From positions 26,987-90,986 of the forward strand of contig CALSML010000021.1 of NCBI GenBank assembly GCA_943787445.1: a DNA stretch of 64,000 nucleotides, given 5' to 3'. Under the pieces are notes generated by a model. The model had not been told where the DNA came from. It did not search any database and worked only from the letters and a program-made list of their open reading frames with translations. Below are positions 1 through 9,260 of the stretch, piece after piece (position 1 is the stretch's first letter; each line of letters opens with the position of its first letter). The translations under genes were made by a program, and so were the position numbers. The DNA comes from an uncultured Alphaproteobacteria bacterium (lineage in GTDB: Bacteria > Pseudomonadota > Alphaproteobacteria > UBA6615).

Positions 1-51
1 TCATTGTCCACGATCGCGCTGAAAGCAAAAGAAGACGCAGCGCAATAGGCG

Positions 52-693
52 TTACTCGGCTGCGAGGATGACGTCTGCCAAATCAAACAACGGATAGAAG
101 GCCTCAGGTTCCTGTGCGCCTGATATGGAGTAGGCACCATTGATAATGAATGACGGCACGGCCTTGATGCCCATACGTCGTGCCCTGAGATCTTCAGCCA
201 ATATCGCATCCCGATCCTCATCTCCAGCGAGGTAATGAGAAACATCAGTCCCGACAAGACCGCAGCGTGCAGCGATGCGCGTGAGAGTTTCATCATCCCC
301 GATATCTTCACCGTCCAGAAAGAAAGACTGATAAACAGCTTCCACAACTGGTGATTGTCGGCCATGCCGAGCTGCGAAGCGGATCAATCGATGGGACTGA
401 ACCGTATTCGGCATCCGGTTCTGGATTTCAAAGTTGAACGGAATACGCTCGGAGTGCCCGGCGCGGGCAATCGTAGAGTAAACATTCTCCGCGCGTTCGC
501 TCCCCCCGAACTTGGCAGAGAGGTACTGGGCACGGCTCATTCCTGCAACGGGCATATCCGGGTTAAGCTGGAATACGCGATAATTGATCGAAACATCGAC
601 GTCATCACGTTCTGCCAGAGCGCGCTCCAGACGGCGTTTGCCGAGAAAGCACCACGGGCAGACCGTATCGGAATACACATCAATCTGAAGCAT
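52..693 (-). CDS. DsbA-family (FrnE-like) thiol oxidoreductase
   Basis: A 213-residue cytoplasmic protein of the DsbA/FrnE/HCCA-isomerase thioredoxin-fold family. The redox motif CPWC lies at residues 12-15 directly after the first beta strand, followed by a long helical insert. The cis-proline loop (KAVPSF) is near residue 180. There is no signal peptide, so it probably acts in the cytosol on disulfides or small thiols; the substrate is unknown. It is divergent from the NIPSNAP gene, with about 100 bp between the starts. The length is normal for FrnE proteins and the frame is intact, unlike the second DsbA-type gene at 31.5 kb. Confidence 0.88.
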   Translation of the reverse strand: MLQIDVYSDTVCPWCFLGKRRLERALAERDDVDVSINYRVFQLNPDMPVAGMSRAQYLSAKFGGSERAENVYSTIARAGHSERIPFNFEIQNRMPNTVQSHRLIRFAARHGRQSPVVEAVYQSFFLDGEDIGDDETLTRIAARCGLVGTDVSHYLAGDEDRDAILAEDLRARRMGIKAVPSFIINGAYSISGAQEPEAFYPLFDLADVILAAE

Positions 694-796
694 TTCGGAA
701 TCCTGCGCGGCTGTCGCAGATGGGTCAACCCCAGCCTGAAGAGCGGTTCGCAGTTTCCTTGTGATCGGTCATAATCGGAATGACGGAGACACAATC

Positions 797-1513
797 ATGA
801 TTCTTGAACATCGTACCTACACCATGCAACTCGGTTTTCTCGAGCGTTTCTACGAGACACAGGTCGAGCGGGGATTCGATGTTATTTCCCCGGTTCTTGA
901 TCGGCTGATCGGGTATTTCTCCACCGTTGATGGCCCACTTGAACAGGTCGTGCATCTCTATGCCTTTGATTCACTCGAAGACTGGCGCGATCGGCTGCAT
1001 GGGCTCTACCGCATCCCCGAGCTGGAACCCTATTTTCAGAAGGTTCGCCCTCTTATGTTGGCACAGGAGAACCATGTTCTGCTGCCGGCTCCACTTTCCG
1101 AGCTGTCACCTCATTTCCCGGCGGAGCAATACTGGCAGCGGACCGACGGGCCTCTCGCCGGTTCAGAATCCATGCGAGACCTTTTACTTGAAGAGCAGAT
1201 TGTCAGCCTGACGCCCGGAATGTTGGGACAATATTGGGACGCGATGGAGACAATGGGCGTGAAAGCCCTGACGCCTCTGACAACAAACCGCCTCGGTTCG
1301 TTCTACATGATGATCGGGCCGCTACATCAAATCTATCACTACTGGTTCTTCGATGGGTTTGACGACCGGACACGGCGACACAACGCTGTTTGCATGAACC
1401 CCAAATGGATCGCATTTCAGGACAAAATTCGTCCCATCGTCACTGGCCAGAGAAGCAAGTTGATGCGCCCGGCACCGGTGGACGAAATGGTTCCAATTTT
1501 CCGGGCTTCATAA
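797..1513 (+). CDS. NIPSNAP-family protein, two domains
   Basis: A 238-residue protein with two tandem ferredoxin-like NIPSNAP domains, roughly residues 1-105 and 125-235. Each begins with an ILEHRTYTM- or EEQIVSLTPG-like strand and ends in an aromatic patch plus a KxRP segment. The ATG at 797 is preferred over the GTG at 761 because GGAG lies 8 bases upstream and the homologous region starts there. NIPSNAP proteins are small dimeric alpha/beta-barrel proteins of poorly defined function. It sits 32 bp upstream of arsC and may be co-transcribed with it. Confidence 0.85.
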   Translation: MILEHRTYTMQLGFLERFYETQVERGFDVISPVLDRLIGYFSTVDGPLEQVVHLYAFDSLEDWRDRLHGLYRIPELEPYFQKVRPLMLAQENHVLLPAPLSELSPHFPAEQYWQRTDGPLAGSESMRDLLLEEQIVSLTPGMLGQYWDAMETMGVKALTPLTTNRLGSFYMMIGPLHQIYHYWFFDGFDDRTRRHNAVCMNPKWIAFQDKIRPIVTGQRSKLMRPAPVDEMVPIFRAS

Positions 1514-1545
1514 AGGATGCACACCATCATGACCATGAATCCGAC

Positions 1546-2055
1546 ATGAATACACGGCCACACACTGTACTCTTTCTGTGCACCGGCAATTCGGCGCGAA
1601 GCATTCTTGCAGAAGCAATCCTCAATCGGGTCGGGGCCGGGGCCTTTCAGGCCTTCAGCGCGGGCAGCCATCCCGCTGGGCAAGTAAATCCCCATGCCTG
1701 CGCCCTGTTGGAAAAACTGAATTATCCGACCGAAGGTTTTCGTTCCAAGAACTGGGATGAGTTCGCGGGCACGGACAGCCCCGACATGGACTTCATTTTC
1801 ACCGTCTGCGATCAGGCGGGCGCTGAAACCTGTCCAATCTGGCCGGGGCATCCCATGACGGTCCATTGGGGCATTCCGGATCCGGCTGCGGTTCAGGGAA
1901 GCGATTCAGAGATCGCGAAGGCCTTTGCCGAGACCTACCGGCTACTTCACAAACGAATTGAGATATTCGCAAGTCTGCCCCTTGCCACACTCGAAAGGCC
2001 CCGCCTTCTGGAAAAGCTCAACGAGTTAGGTCGTATACCGCGCGAATCGGCCTAA
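1546..2055 (+). CDS. arsC: Arsenate reductase, low-molecular-weight phosphatase type
   Basis: A 169-residue protein that reduces arsenate to arsenite in the cytoplasm using a Cys relay regenerated by thioredoxin or glutaredoxin. The phosphatase P-loop CTGNSARS begins at Cys12. The relay cysteines are seen in TVCDQAGAETCP (Cys88 and Cys96), the family signature. The start at 1546 is chosen because the P-loop then lies about 12 residues in; the longer reading frame upstream overlaps the NIPSNAP gene without homology. It is followed 9 bp later by an aquaporin gene, the arrangement known from rhizobial ars operons where the channel releases arsenite. Confidence 0.92.
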   Translation: MNTRPHTVLFLCTGNSARSILAEAILNRVGAGAFQAFSAGSHPAGQVNPHACALLEKLNYPTEGFRSKNWDEFAGTDSPDMDFIFTVCDQAGAETCPIWPGHPMTVHWGIPDPAAVQGSDSEIAKAFAETYRLLHKRIEIFASLPLATLERPRLLEKLNELGRIPRESA

Positions 2056-2064
2056 ATTCCTCAC

Positions 2065-2775
2065 ATGTCTGAACACGATCTGCCACGCAAACTCACCGCC
2101 GAGTTTCTCGGAACCGCATTTCTCCTCGCCACGGTCATTGGCTCAGGGATCATGGGCGAGACATTGTCCGGCGGGAATGTTGCGATTGCCTTGCTTGGCA
2201 ACACAATCGCAACGGGTGCCGTGCTGGCCGTCCTGATTCTCGTATTCGGGCCCATATCGGGTGCGCATTTCAATCCGGCTGTCACTCTAGCCTTTGTCAT
2301 TCGGCGCGAGATTCCGGTCAAGACAGCGACCATATACGTGATCGTACAAATCCTGGCGGCGCTGTTCGGCGTTTTTGTTGCGCATGTGATGTTTGGCGAA
2401 CCCTCATTCACATCCTCCCTGAACACGCGCACCGGAATCGGCATCTGGACCGGAGAGTTCGTTGCCACATTCGGGCTTGTTGCCACAATCCTGGGGTGCC
2501 TCCGGTTTCGCCCCGAAGCTATTCCCTATGCTGTCGGACTTTTTATCACGGCAGGATACTGGTTTACCTCGTCAACATCGTTCGCGAATCCTGCTGTCAC
2601 AATCGCACGTTCGTTTTCCGACACATTCGCAGGAATTCGACCGGAGGATGCGCCAGTCTTCGTTATGGTACAGATCCTGGCCGCAGTGGTCGCCACGCTG
2701 GTCTTTGCCTGGTTTGCCTCAGGTGAGGGGCCTGAAACACGCAAATCCGATGCGCCTAAAGCGGACCGGTGGTGA
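2065..2775 (+). CDS. MIP/aquaporin-family channel (probable arsenite channel)
   Basis: A 236-residue inner-membrane channel with six predicted transmembrane helices. Both hemi-helix signatures are present: HFNPAVT near residue 69 and FANPAVT near residue 176, the latter followed by Arg (TIARSF) as in selectivity filters. Known relatives next to arsC (AqpS of Sinorhizobium) conduct arsenite out of the cell. That role is inferred here from the 9-bp spacing behind arsC; the fold itself is clear. The 3' end overlaps the convergent glucosaminidase gene by 20 bp. Confidence 0.9.
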   Translation: MSEHDLPRKLTAEFLGTAFLLATVIGSGIMGETLSGGNVAIALLGNTIATGAVLAVLILVFGPISGAHFNPAVTLAFVIRREIPVKTATIYVIVQILAALFGVFVAHVMFGEPSFTSSLNTRTGIGIWTGEFVATFGLVATILGCLRFRPEAIPYAVGLFITAGYWFTSSTSFANPAVTIARSFSDTFAGIRPEDAPVFVMVQILAAVVATLVFAWFASGEGPETRKSDAPKADRW

Positions 2776-3673
2776 TCCGAATCGTCGACATGTCACGCAA
2801 CCTTGCTCCGTCGGCAGCAGACAAACCATTTCGAGCTATCAGGCTGCGAATCAAGCTGACATAGGCTTGGCCTTTTTCGGAATAGGCCAACAGGCCTGCA
2901 GCGAGAGGGACCCCGCGCGGTCGTTCACCACGCCGTCGTGCATCGTCCCGCAATTGGCGGAACGTGCTATAGGCGCGATTGGTGTTGAGATTGCGCATAT
3001 AAGCCCGAATGGAATCCAGCGGTGAGTCAAACACCGCAATCCGGTAGTCTCCCAATGCGGTCCGTTGTTCGCCGGGAACCAGACCATCACCATATTTCCA
3101 CTGGCCGAACAGCGCATTCCCGTCAACGGCAAAGCGGGAAGAGCCATACGCACTCTCGACAGCGCCTTGAGCCAGGGCAAGAGAAGGCGGGATGATATCC
3201 ACCCGCTTCAAAAGCATATTCACGGTTTTGATGTCAGGATCCTGACCTGTTGTCTTCAAACCGTACGCATCTGACATTCTTTGTATCCACGCAATATCCC
3301 CGGATGATATCGGATTGTTGGCGGACAGGTTTTGTCTGAGTTCGAGAAGTCGACTTCGGTCAGCCGAAATTTTTCCGTTGGCAATCATCACCATGGGCAG
3401 CAATGCACGAAAAAACAGGCTTTTCTTTCGATCAACCGTAAGGCCGTCGGCCCAACTCTTCGGGACAGAAGCCATGGTGATTCTCGGGATCGACGCGTTC
3501 CCTGTTCGCAGCAAGCTTGCCGAGTAACCGATTTCGTCAAAATAAGCAGACAACTCCTGCGGTGACCCCACTCTCACCCGGGATGAATCAATAGCCATAC
3601 GGACGAACACGATAGCCGCGATGGCCACGACTATGGAGAAACTCAGCAGAAACAAACGCCAGCGCGGGTTCAT
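2756..3673 (-). CDS. Bax-like glucosaminidase, membrane-anchored
   Basis: A protein of about 305 residues with one N-terminal transmembrane anchor (residues about 5-27) and a periplasmic glucosaminidase/Bax domain in the C-terminal half. The catalytic-site signature is AVESAYGSSRFA followed by GNALFGQW, as in family members that cleave GlcNAc-MurNAc bonds. The ATG at 3673 gives a typical start directly before the anchor; a TTG at 3700 would add nine residues. It probably trims peptidoglycan. It is convergent with the aquaporin gene. Confidence 0.85.
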   Translation of the reverse strand: MNPRWRLFLLSFSIVVAIAAIVFVRMAIDSSRVRVGSPQELSAYFDEIGYSASLLRTGNASIPRITMASVPKSWADGLTVDRKKSLFFRALLPMVMIANGKISADRSRLLELRQNLSANNPISSGDIAWIQRMSDAYGLKTTGQDPDIKTVNMLLKRVDIIPPSLALAQGAVESAYGSSRFAVDGNALFGQWKYGDGLVPGEQRTALGDYRIAVFDSPLDSIRAYMRNLNTNRAYSTFRQLRDDARRRGERPRGVPLAAGLLAYSEKGQAYVSLIRSLIARNGLSAADGARLRDMSTIRITTGPL

Positions 3674-3835
3674 TTTTTCTGCAGATTTGCCTGAATTCAA
3701 CTCTCAGTTCCTTTGTTCGCATCGCGTTCAGTCACGCGAATTCGACTTGGCCTTTGGCAATGCAATTGCCTACATTCTCGTATACGAAATTCAGACAGAT
3801 AAAATCCATTAAACACCAATTGGGAGGAAGTACTT

Positions 3836-4228
3836 ATGGCTGACGGCGTACCAACACGCACACAAATTCTCGAAGCCAGTGGCGACATGCTGAAATGGCA
3901 GGTTTATGTGGTTCACACATATCCGACGGATGGTCTCGGACCAGTCATGGAAAACATCGGACCGCATCTCGCTCATCAGGCAAAGATGGAAGAAGAGGGC
4001 ATCTTTGTCGCCGCCGGACCGCATTGGGAAGATGACGAGGAAACCTGGGGTGGCGAAGGCATGTTCGTCGTACGCGCGCGCGATCTCGCACATGCGAATG
4101 AAATCGCCGCAGCAGACCCCATGCACACCAGCGGAGCCCGTTCCTATCGGGTCCGCCCATGGCTGATCAATGAAGGAACAATCACTGTGAAAGTGAACTT
4201 TGCTTCGGGGGCACGCGAAGTTTCGTAA
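3836..4228 (+). CDS. YCII-related domain protein
   Basis: A 130-residue protein with a YciI-like ferredoxin fold in the centre (residues about 20-105). It has conserved-looking histidines in GPHLAHQ and AAGPHW and the segment RARDLAHANEIAAADPM, typical of the family's second half. The start is supported by GGGAGGA seven bases upstream. YCII proteins are small, often dimeric, and may act as enzymes on small metabolites; the substrate here is unknown. The gene stands alone and is followed by a clear intrinsic terminator. Confidence 0.8.
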   Translation: MADGVPTRTQILEASGDMLKWQVYVVHTYPTDGLGPVMENIGPHLAHQAKMEEEGIFVAAGPHWEDDEETWGGEGMFVVRARDLAHANEIAAADPMHTSGARSYRVRPWLINEGTITVKVNFASGAREVS

Positions 4229-4252
4229 ACAAATCAAAGGCCTGAAGAGATG

Positions 4253-4282
4253 AACGGCCGCTCTCAGGGCGGCCGTTTTTCT
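4253..4282 (+). terminator. Intrinsic terminator
   Basis: A perfect 8-bp GC-rich stem, ACGGCCGC with GCGGCCGT, extended by one A-T pair, around a 7-nt loop and followed by TTTTT. It ends the YCII transcript. Confidence 0.9.
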
Positions 4283-4397
4283 TTCCGACGACAGAAATCA
4301 CCCGCCTCGTGCAAAATTTGAAACAGTTGGCAAGGTTTTTGCTTCTATGTTGTCTGAGAACTCGTCACATACCAAATCGAGACAAGGCTAATTCACG

Positions 4398-5195
4398 ATG
4401 AAAAAACGACTTATTGGACTTGGCGTCCTGGTGGTTCTTTTCGCCGTCGGTGTATTTGTCTTCCTTGGCAACCTCAACGACATTGTTCGAGCTGCTGTTG
4501 AGAAGGTTGGCTCGGACATGACACAAATCAATGTGTCTCTGAGCGAAGTCGATATCGAACTGACTTCCGGCAAAGGCGCACTGCGCGGCTTCAGTGTCAC
4601 GAACCCGAAAGGTTTCAGTGACGACGATGCATTCAAATTCGATGAAGTCGCTGTCACACTCGACATTTCAACGGTTCGCAGCGATCCCGTGGTGATCAAG
4701 GAAATCGTTATTCAAGGTCCATCGATTGTCTATCAATTCGGCGACAACGGAAGCAACCTAGATTAGCTCAACAAAAATGTGCAATCCAAAGCAGGCGGCG
4801 GTGAAAAGAGTTCTGGAGGAGACAAGAAAGCCCCGAACATTATCATCGAGAACCTGTATCTTCGCGACAGTAGCGTTGCGGTCATTGCTCCGCTGTTGAA
4901 CGAGAAGCTCTCGGTTCCGCTACCGACGATCCATCTCACGGATATTGGCAGGGAAGGCAAAGGCGCGACGCCCGAAGAAATTGCCGATCAGGTCATGTCC
5001 GCCGTTCTCAAGGGCGCACAGGATGCCGTAGCCAATGCCAAGATCGACATCAACAAATTAGCCGGCGCTGCGATGGAACAAGGTGAAAAGGTAACTGAAG
5101 ATGCCCAGAAGGCCATCGAAGACGCCACATCCGGTGCAGGTGGTGATATTGGCAAAGGTACCACGAACGCCATCAAGGGACTGCTCGGCAAGTAG
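4398..5195 (+). pseudogene. AsmA/DUF748-like membrane-anchored protein with in-frame amber stop
   Basis: The reading frame runs 265 codons with one in-frame TAG at 4764-4766. The first part has an N-terminal signal anchor (residues about 4-25) and AsmA-like beta segments. The second half continues in the same frame with a Lys/Gly-rich linker, a strand-rich segment and a helical tail rich in Ala. The AsmA family is thought to act in envelope lipid or outer-membrane homeostasis. The frame and codon use continue cleanly across the stop, so a single substitution is the likely cause. Truncation at residue 122, readthrough or a sequencing error are all possible. Confidence 0.7.
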
Positions 5196-5222
5196 CGAAT
5201 CCCAACGACATACGCGTATCGA

Positions 5223-5249
5223 GAAGGCGGCCTCCGGGTCGCCTTTTCT
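5223..5249 (+). terminator. Intrinsic terminator after AsmA-like gene
   Basis: AAGGCG pairs with CGCCTT around a short GC-rich loop, followed by TTTTC and TTTT. It lies 27 bp after the AsmA-like stop codon and before recQ. Confidence 0.8.
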
Positions 5250-5305
5250 TTTCCCAATCTCATGAGTGAAGCGCGAATGCGCAACCGACAGGAATCAGCG
5301 GCGAA

Positions 5306-7102
5306 ATGACAGCGGCCCCCGAACAACTCCTTGAGTCCGTATTCGGGCTTCCCGCGTTCCGTCCCGGCCAGCGTGAGATTGTGGACCGACTTCTGAATGG
5401 TACTCACACGCTCTCGGTGATGCCGACAGGTGCGGGTAAATCAATCTGTTATCAGGTCCCCGCGCTGATTGCGGAGGGTTTGACCGTGGTCGTGTCACCT
5501 CTGGTCGCCCTAATGGACGATCAGGTCGCTGGACTGCACGCCAATGGCGTGGCGGCGGCGTGTATTCATTCCAACCGATCCCGCGATGACAACGTCGCAG
5601 ACTGGCGAAAGGTCCAGGATGGCAGCATCAAGCTGCTTTATCTGTCTCCCGAACGCCTGATGACGGAACGCATGCTGGTTGCCCTGCAAGCACTCAACCC
5701 GGCCATGTTCGTGGTCGATGAAGCCCATTGTATCTCGAAATGGGGGTTCAGCTTCCGGCCGGAATACGAATCCCTGTCAAATCTGCGTGCACGTTTTCCC
5801 AATGCGACCCTGAGCGCCTTTACCGCAACCGCTGACACCGCCACGCAACAGGACATCGCGTCCAAACTGTTTGGTGGTGATGGCGATATTGTGGTGCGCG
5901 GTTTTGATCGTCCAAATCTGCGTCTTGCTGTCACCCCCAAGACAGACTGGCGCAAACAGATTCTCGAATTCATCGAGCCAAGGCGAGAACGATCAGGAAT
6001 CATCTACTGCCTGTCCCGGCGGCTGACCGAAGAAGTTGCCGCTATGCTGAAAGAGAAGGGTTATCTTGCGCTGCCCTATCACGCCGGCCTGCCGCAAGAC
6101 GTGCGTCGTGAAAACCAGGAAATCTTCATGGCTGAAGATGCGACGATCATGGTCGCGACAATCGCATTCGGGATGGGTATCGACAAACCGGATATCCGCT
6201 ATGTCTTCCATCTCAATCTGCCCGGAAGCGTCGAAGCCTACTATCAGGAAATTGGCCGGGCCGGACGCGACGGAAACCCTGCTGATGTTCATATGCTCTA
6301 TGGACTAGACGACATCCGTATGCGGCGCCAGTTCATCGCACAGGACGACGGTAACGAAGATCACAAGCGGCGCGAACACAAGCGACTGGATTCACTGCTG
6401 ACCTATGGTGAGGCAATAACATGCCGGCGCGTCGCGCTTCTGACATATTTCGGAGAGACGACCGAACCCTGCGGAAACTGTGATATCTGCGATGATCCGC
6501 CAACATTGATCGACGGGACCAAAGAAGCGCAGATGCTATTGTCTGCAGTTGTCCGGACAGGCGAAATGTTCGGCGCGGCCCATATCGTCGATGTTTTGCG
6601 CGGATCGGCGTCGGAAAAGATTTTCGCCCGCGGTCACGACAAGCTATCGGTCTACGGTAAAGGCCAGGACCGCCCGAAGAACTTTTGGACGGCGTTCATC
6701 CGACAGGTCGTTGCGTCGGGCTTTCTTTCGATTGATGTCGAGGGATATGGCGGATTGCACCTGACCGACAAGGCTCAGGCTATTTTGAAAGGTAAGACCA
6801 GTTTCAAGTATCGAAATATCCCCAAGACAAAGACGGCGTCACGCAAATCCAGAATTGTCGAGGTCGAAATGGATGACATCGACGCAGAACTTTTCGCTGA
6901 TCTGAAAGCACTTCGCCGTGATCTAGCCCAGCACCGGAAAGTTCCCGCTTACGTGGTGTTTTCCGATGCCACTTTGCGGGACATGTGCCTGATGAAACCC
7001 GCTGACAAGGCGACCTTGGCTTTGGTGAATGGCGTTGGCCCCAAGAAACTCAAGGATTTCGGAGACATTTTTCTCAATGCGATCCGGAATTCGCCCAGTT
7101 AG
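5306..7102 (+). CDS. recQ: RecQ-family ATP-dependent DNA helicase
   Basis: A 598-residue 3'-5' DNA helicase acting in recombination repair and fork restart. Walker A is PTGAGKS at residues 40-46 and Walker B is DEAH at 138-141. The aromatic-rich loop is HCISKWGFSFRPEY; the usual HD before FRPEY is FS here, a small departure. The second RecA lobe ends in QEIGRAGRDG. The RQC zinc cysteines are seen in TCRR and CGNCDIC, and a C-terminal HRDC domain covers about residues 520-595. The stop is TAG. It is convergent with the MFS remnant, whose original end appears to overlap this stop. Confidence 0.95.
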   Translation: MTAAPEQLLESVFGLPAFRPGQREIVDRLLNGTHTLSVMPTGAGKSICYQVPALIAEGLTVVVSPLVALMDDQVAGLHANGVAAACIHSNRSRDDNVADWRKVQDGSIKLLYLSPERLMTERMLVALQALNPAMFVVDEAHCISKWGFSFRPEYESLSNLRARFPNATLSAFTATADTATQQDIASKLFGGDGDIVVRGFDRPNLRLAVTPKTDWRKQILEFIEPRRERSGIIYCLSRRLTEEVAAMLKEKGYLALPYHAGLPQDVRRENQEIFMAEDATIMVATIAFGMGIDKPDIRYVFHLNLPGSVEAYYQEIGRAGRDGNPADVHMLYGLDDIRMRRQFIAQDDGNEDHKRREHKRLDSLLTYGEAITCRRVALLTYFGETTEPCGNCDICDDPPTLIDGTKEAQMLLSAVVRTGEMFGAAHIVDVLRGSASEKIFARGHDKLSVYGKGQDRPKNFWTAFIRQVVASGFLSIDVEGYGGLHLTDKAQAILKGKTSFKYRNIPKTKTASRKSRIVEVEMDDIDAELFADLKALRRDLAQHRKVPAYVVFSDATLRDMCLMKPADKATLALVNGVGPKKLKDFGDIFLNAIRNSPS

Positions 7103-8319
7103 GGATTGCTCGGCCTGTTAGCATTGGCAGGCACATCAAGCCGCCAAACATGGGCATACCAGCGCCACAGGATGAGCGCCGTCGCCAACAAGACCAAATA
7201 GTCCATAGGCAGTTGCAGTGTTCGTATAGCCGAATTTCTCGATCAGTGGCCCGGACGCCAGCAACCCCATGGGGAGACCATAAATTGCCAACATGCGCAG
7301 ACCAAGGACCCGTGCGCGCATGCGCGGATCAGAACTCTGGATCAACATGATTGAAAGCGGCACCAGTGCCAGTGTCTGCGCCAGTCCGGCCAGAATCAGC
7401 ACGATGACCCCCACGATCAGCACATCCACCCACGCAAAAACCAGCAACATCGCAAACCAGACAAAGGTGAAGAGGATCATCATGCGGCCGGACCTGATGC
7501 CTTTGCGGTTCGTGGACAGCCCCAGAGACCCAACAAGTGCACCAAAGGCAAAACTCGCCGCAAGATAGCCAAGCCCGGTCTGATCCGTGGCGTAGACCTC
7601 ACGTGCAACATAGGGAAGAACACCACCCATCAACGGGAAAGCGCAGAAATTCACGAGCAGTGCCAGGGTCATCGCCGCAAGCAAATGCGGTGTTCGCCAG
7701 ACATATGCGAAGGAGTCCCTGAGATCGCGCAGGGCCGAAGGCCGCGCCGTCGCAGCACCATCATCACCTGCGCGCCTGCTGTGCCCAATGTGAGAAGCGT
7801 CGAGATCGCATAGAGCAGGGTTACCGCAGAATAGGCAGGCGCCATACCCAGGGTCGCAACGAGTCCGGCACCTGTCAGGGCTCCGGCCACCCGGGCCGAA
7901 TCTGTGGTCGTGCGCGAAATCCCCATCGCGCCAACAAGTTGCTTGCCGGAAATCGTCTCACCCACAAGTGAGTAGCGAATGGCAATATCGGAGGGCCGCA
8001 CCAATCCCATCAGGGTACCGATCACAAAGACGGGCAGGGGGCTAAGTGCATCAAAAAACGCAAACCCCGTCAGCGCGGCAGCCTGCACCATGTAGAAGGC
8101 ACGCATTGCACAAAGGACACTGCGGGCGCCACGGCGATCCCCCGCAACACCAAACAGGGGGGCGATAAGCGTACCGAGATACTGAAGCGCAGCGAAAAGC
8201 GTGAGCAGTAACACCGAATCTGTCGAGACCAGAACAAACCAGCCCAGAATGAGCGTTTCCATTTCAAACGACCATGAGGTCGCGAGGTCGGCGGGCCATT
8301 GAAACCGGAAACTGCGCAC
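7099..8319 (-). pseudogene. MFS transporter, frameshifted
   Basis: Two adjacent reading frames together encode one MFS_3-type (enterobactin-exporter-like) transporter of about 400 residues with some 10-12 membrane helices. The N-terminal part carries WPADLATSW and GDRRGAR, a motif-A-like loop. The frame breaks near 7770, where the other frame reads ARPSALRDLRDSFAYVW, and again near 7200, where the other frame reads LILWRWYAHVW and runs to a stop at 7099. The true start is uncertain and may lie slightly upstream of 8319. Two single-base indels would restore the gene. The substrate is unknown. Confidence 0.75.
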
Positions 8320-8528
8320 GGCAAATGGCGCGAAGATAGAGGAGCGATTTTCCAGAGTATTCTCGGAGTCGGGATTGTTGATAAGCGTAAAGCATAACCT
8401 ACTCGATCACCCTCAGCATGGCGTCACATGCAGGTCTGATCCGCCTCAAGAAAGTGTTGAAGCAATTTGCGGCATATCTTCACCGAACCTGGTTTGATTG
8501 AACGGACGCGTGGGCTTGGCTACCGTAT
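8320..8528. other. Non-coding stretch before the IS remnant
   Basis: No convincing gene, RNA or repeat is seen here. It separates the broken MFS gene from the IS3 left end and may include the lost promoter of the MFS gene. Confidence 0.4.
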
Positions 8529-8774
8529 TGTCCTTCCCCCCTAAAACTGGGCCCCACTATTTTCAGAGACTGAAGGGTGATGTGATGGCTCGGAAACGTT
8601 ATTCGGATGAGGACATACTCAAGCTGCTGCGTGAGGTTGAGGTGAAGCTTGTCGACTGGCAGTGACGTGTAATCGGCCTGTCGTGGCGTGGGTATTAGTG
8701 ATGCCACTTACTACAACTGGCGCAAGCGGTTTGGCGGGATGGGGAAGTCTCAACTGTCGGAACTTCGCGCTCTC
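8529..8774 (+). mobile_element. IS3-family remnant (left end plus orfA fragment)
   Basis: The segment starts with a typical IS3 left terminus (TGTCCTTCCCCCCTAAAACT) and then an orfA from the ATG at 8585 (MARKRYSDEDILKLLREVE). After an in-frame stop at about 8663, the helix-turn-helix continues in another frame as GISDATYYNWRKRFGGMGK. It breaks off at SELRAL (8774), where an att-like sequence starts. orfB and the right end are absent, so the element is dead. The junction at the att core suggests that a recombination or deletion removed the rest. Confidence 0.8.
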
Positions 8775-8775
8775 C

Positions 8776-8791
8776 GGTTTTCAAGACCAGT
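8776..8791 (+). repeat. Putative left att core
   Basis: GGTTTTCAAGACCAGT, identical to the tRNA-Ser anticodon region at 8908-8923 and one base different from 14090-14105. The bases to its left belong to the IS3 remnant, not to a tRNA 3' half, so this junction has been rearranged. Confidence 0.65.
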
Positions 8792-8800
8792 GTATAGGGT

Positions 8801-8857
8801 ATTAACCCATTGTTTATATTGGGTTAATCGTCACTGTTGGTCAGTATGTTGGTCAGT
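8801..8857. promoter_or_regulatory. Left-end inverted repeat and paired arm-type sites
   Basis: A 9-bp inverted repeat, ATTAACCCA (8801-8809) and TGGGTTAAT (8820-8828), is followed by two direct GTTGGTCAGT copies at 8836-8845 and 8848-8857. The latter are shared with the right end of the element. They are likely binding sites for the integrase or an excisionase; this is inferred from position and symmetry only. Confidence 0.55.
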
Positions 8858-8859
8858 CG

Positions 8860-8949
<90 letters not shown>

Positions 8950-9220
8950 GGCAGCACAGAACATAACGATCTTTTCCGAGGATGGAAGGTACTAGGTGCG
9001 TGTTTTCTTCGGGGTAGGGCAGTGATAGTCGCATCCTGAGAGAGGTTTTTTCATTGGGTTAAACACAGTCCTCTATTACACCCGACCCTCCTGTATGACG
9101 CGCTATGGAGATCCTGGAGGGTGCCTGGGCAACCATTCCGGACATCGATGCATAATCATCAAATTTATTTCCTTGTCCCGTCATTTCGAGGGGATGCGTT
9201 TGTCTAAATAGAGAGAGGGA

Positions 9221-9240
9221 AGGGTGCGATTGAGCACCCT
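9221..9240 (+). promoter_or_regulatory. Hairpin in leader of the 9261 gene
   Basis: A perfect 7-bp stem AGGGTGC/GCACCCT with a 6-nt loop, 20 bp before the ATG at 9261. There is no T tract, so it is not a normal terminator; it could be an operator or an mRNA-leader structure. Confidence 0.5.
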
Positions 9241-9260
9241 CCCAATCGAAAGGACAAACA

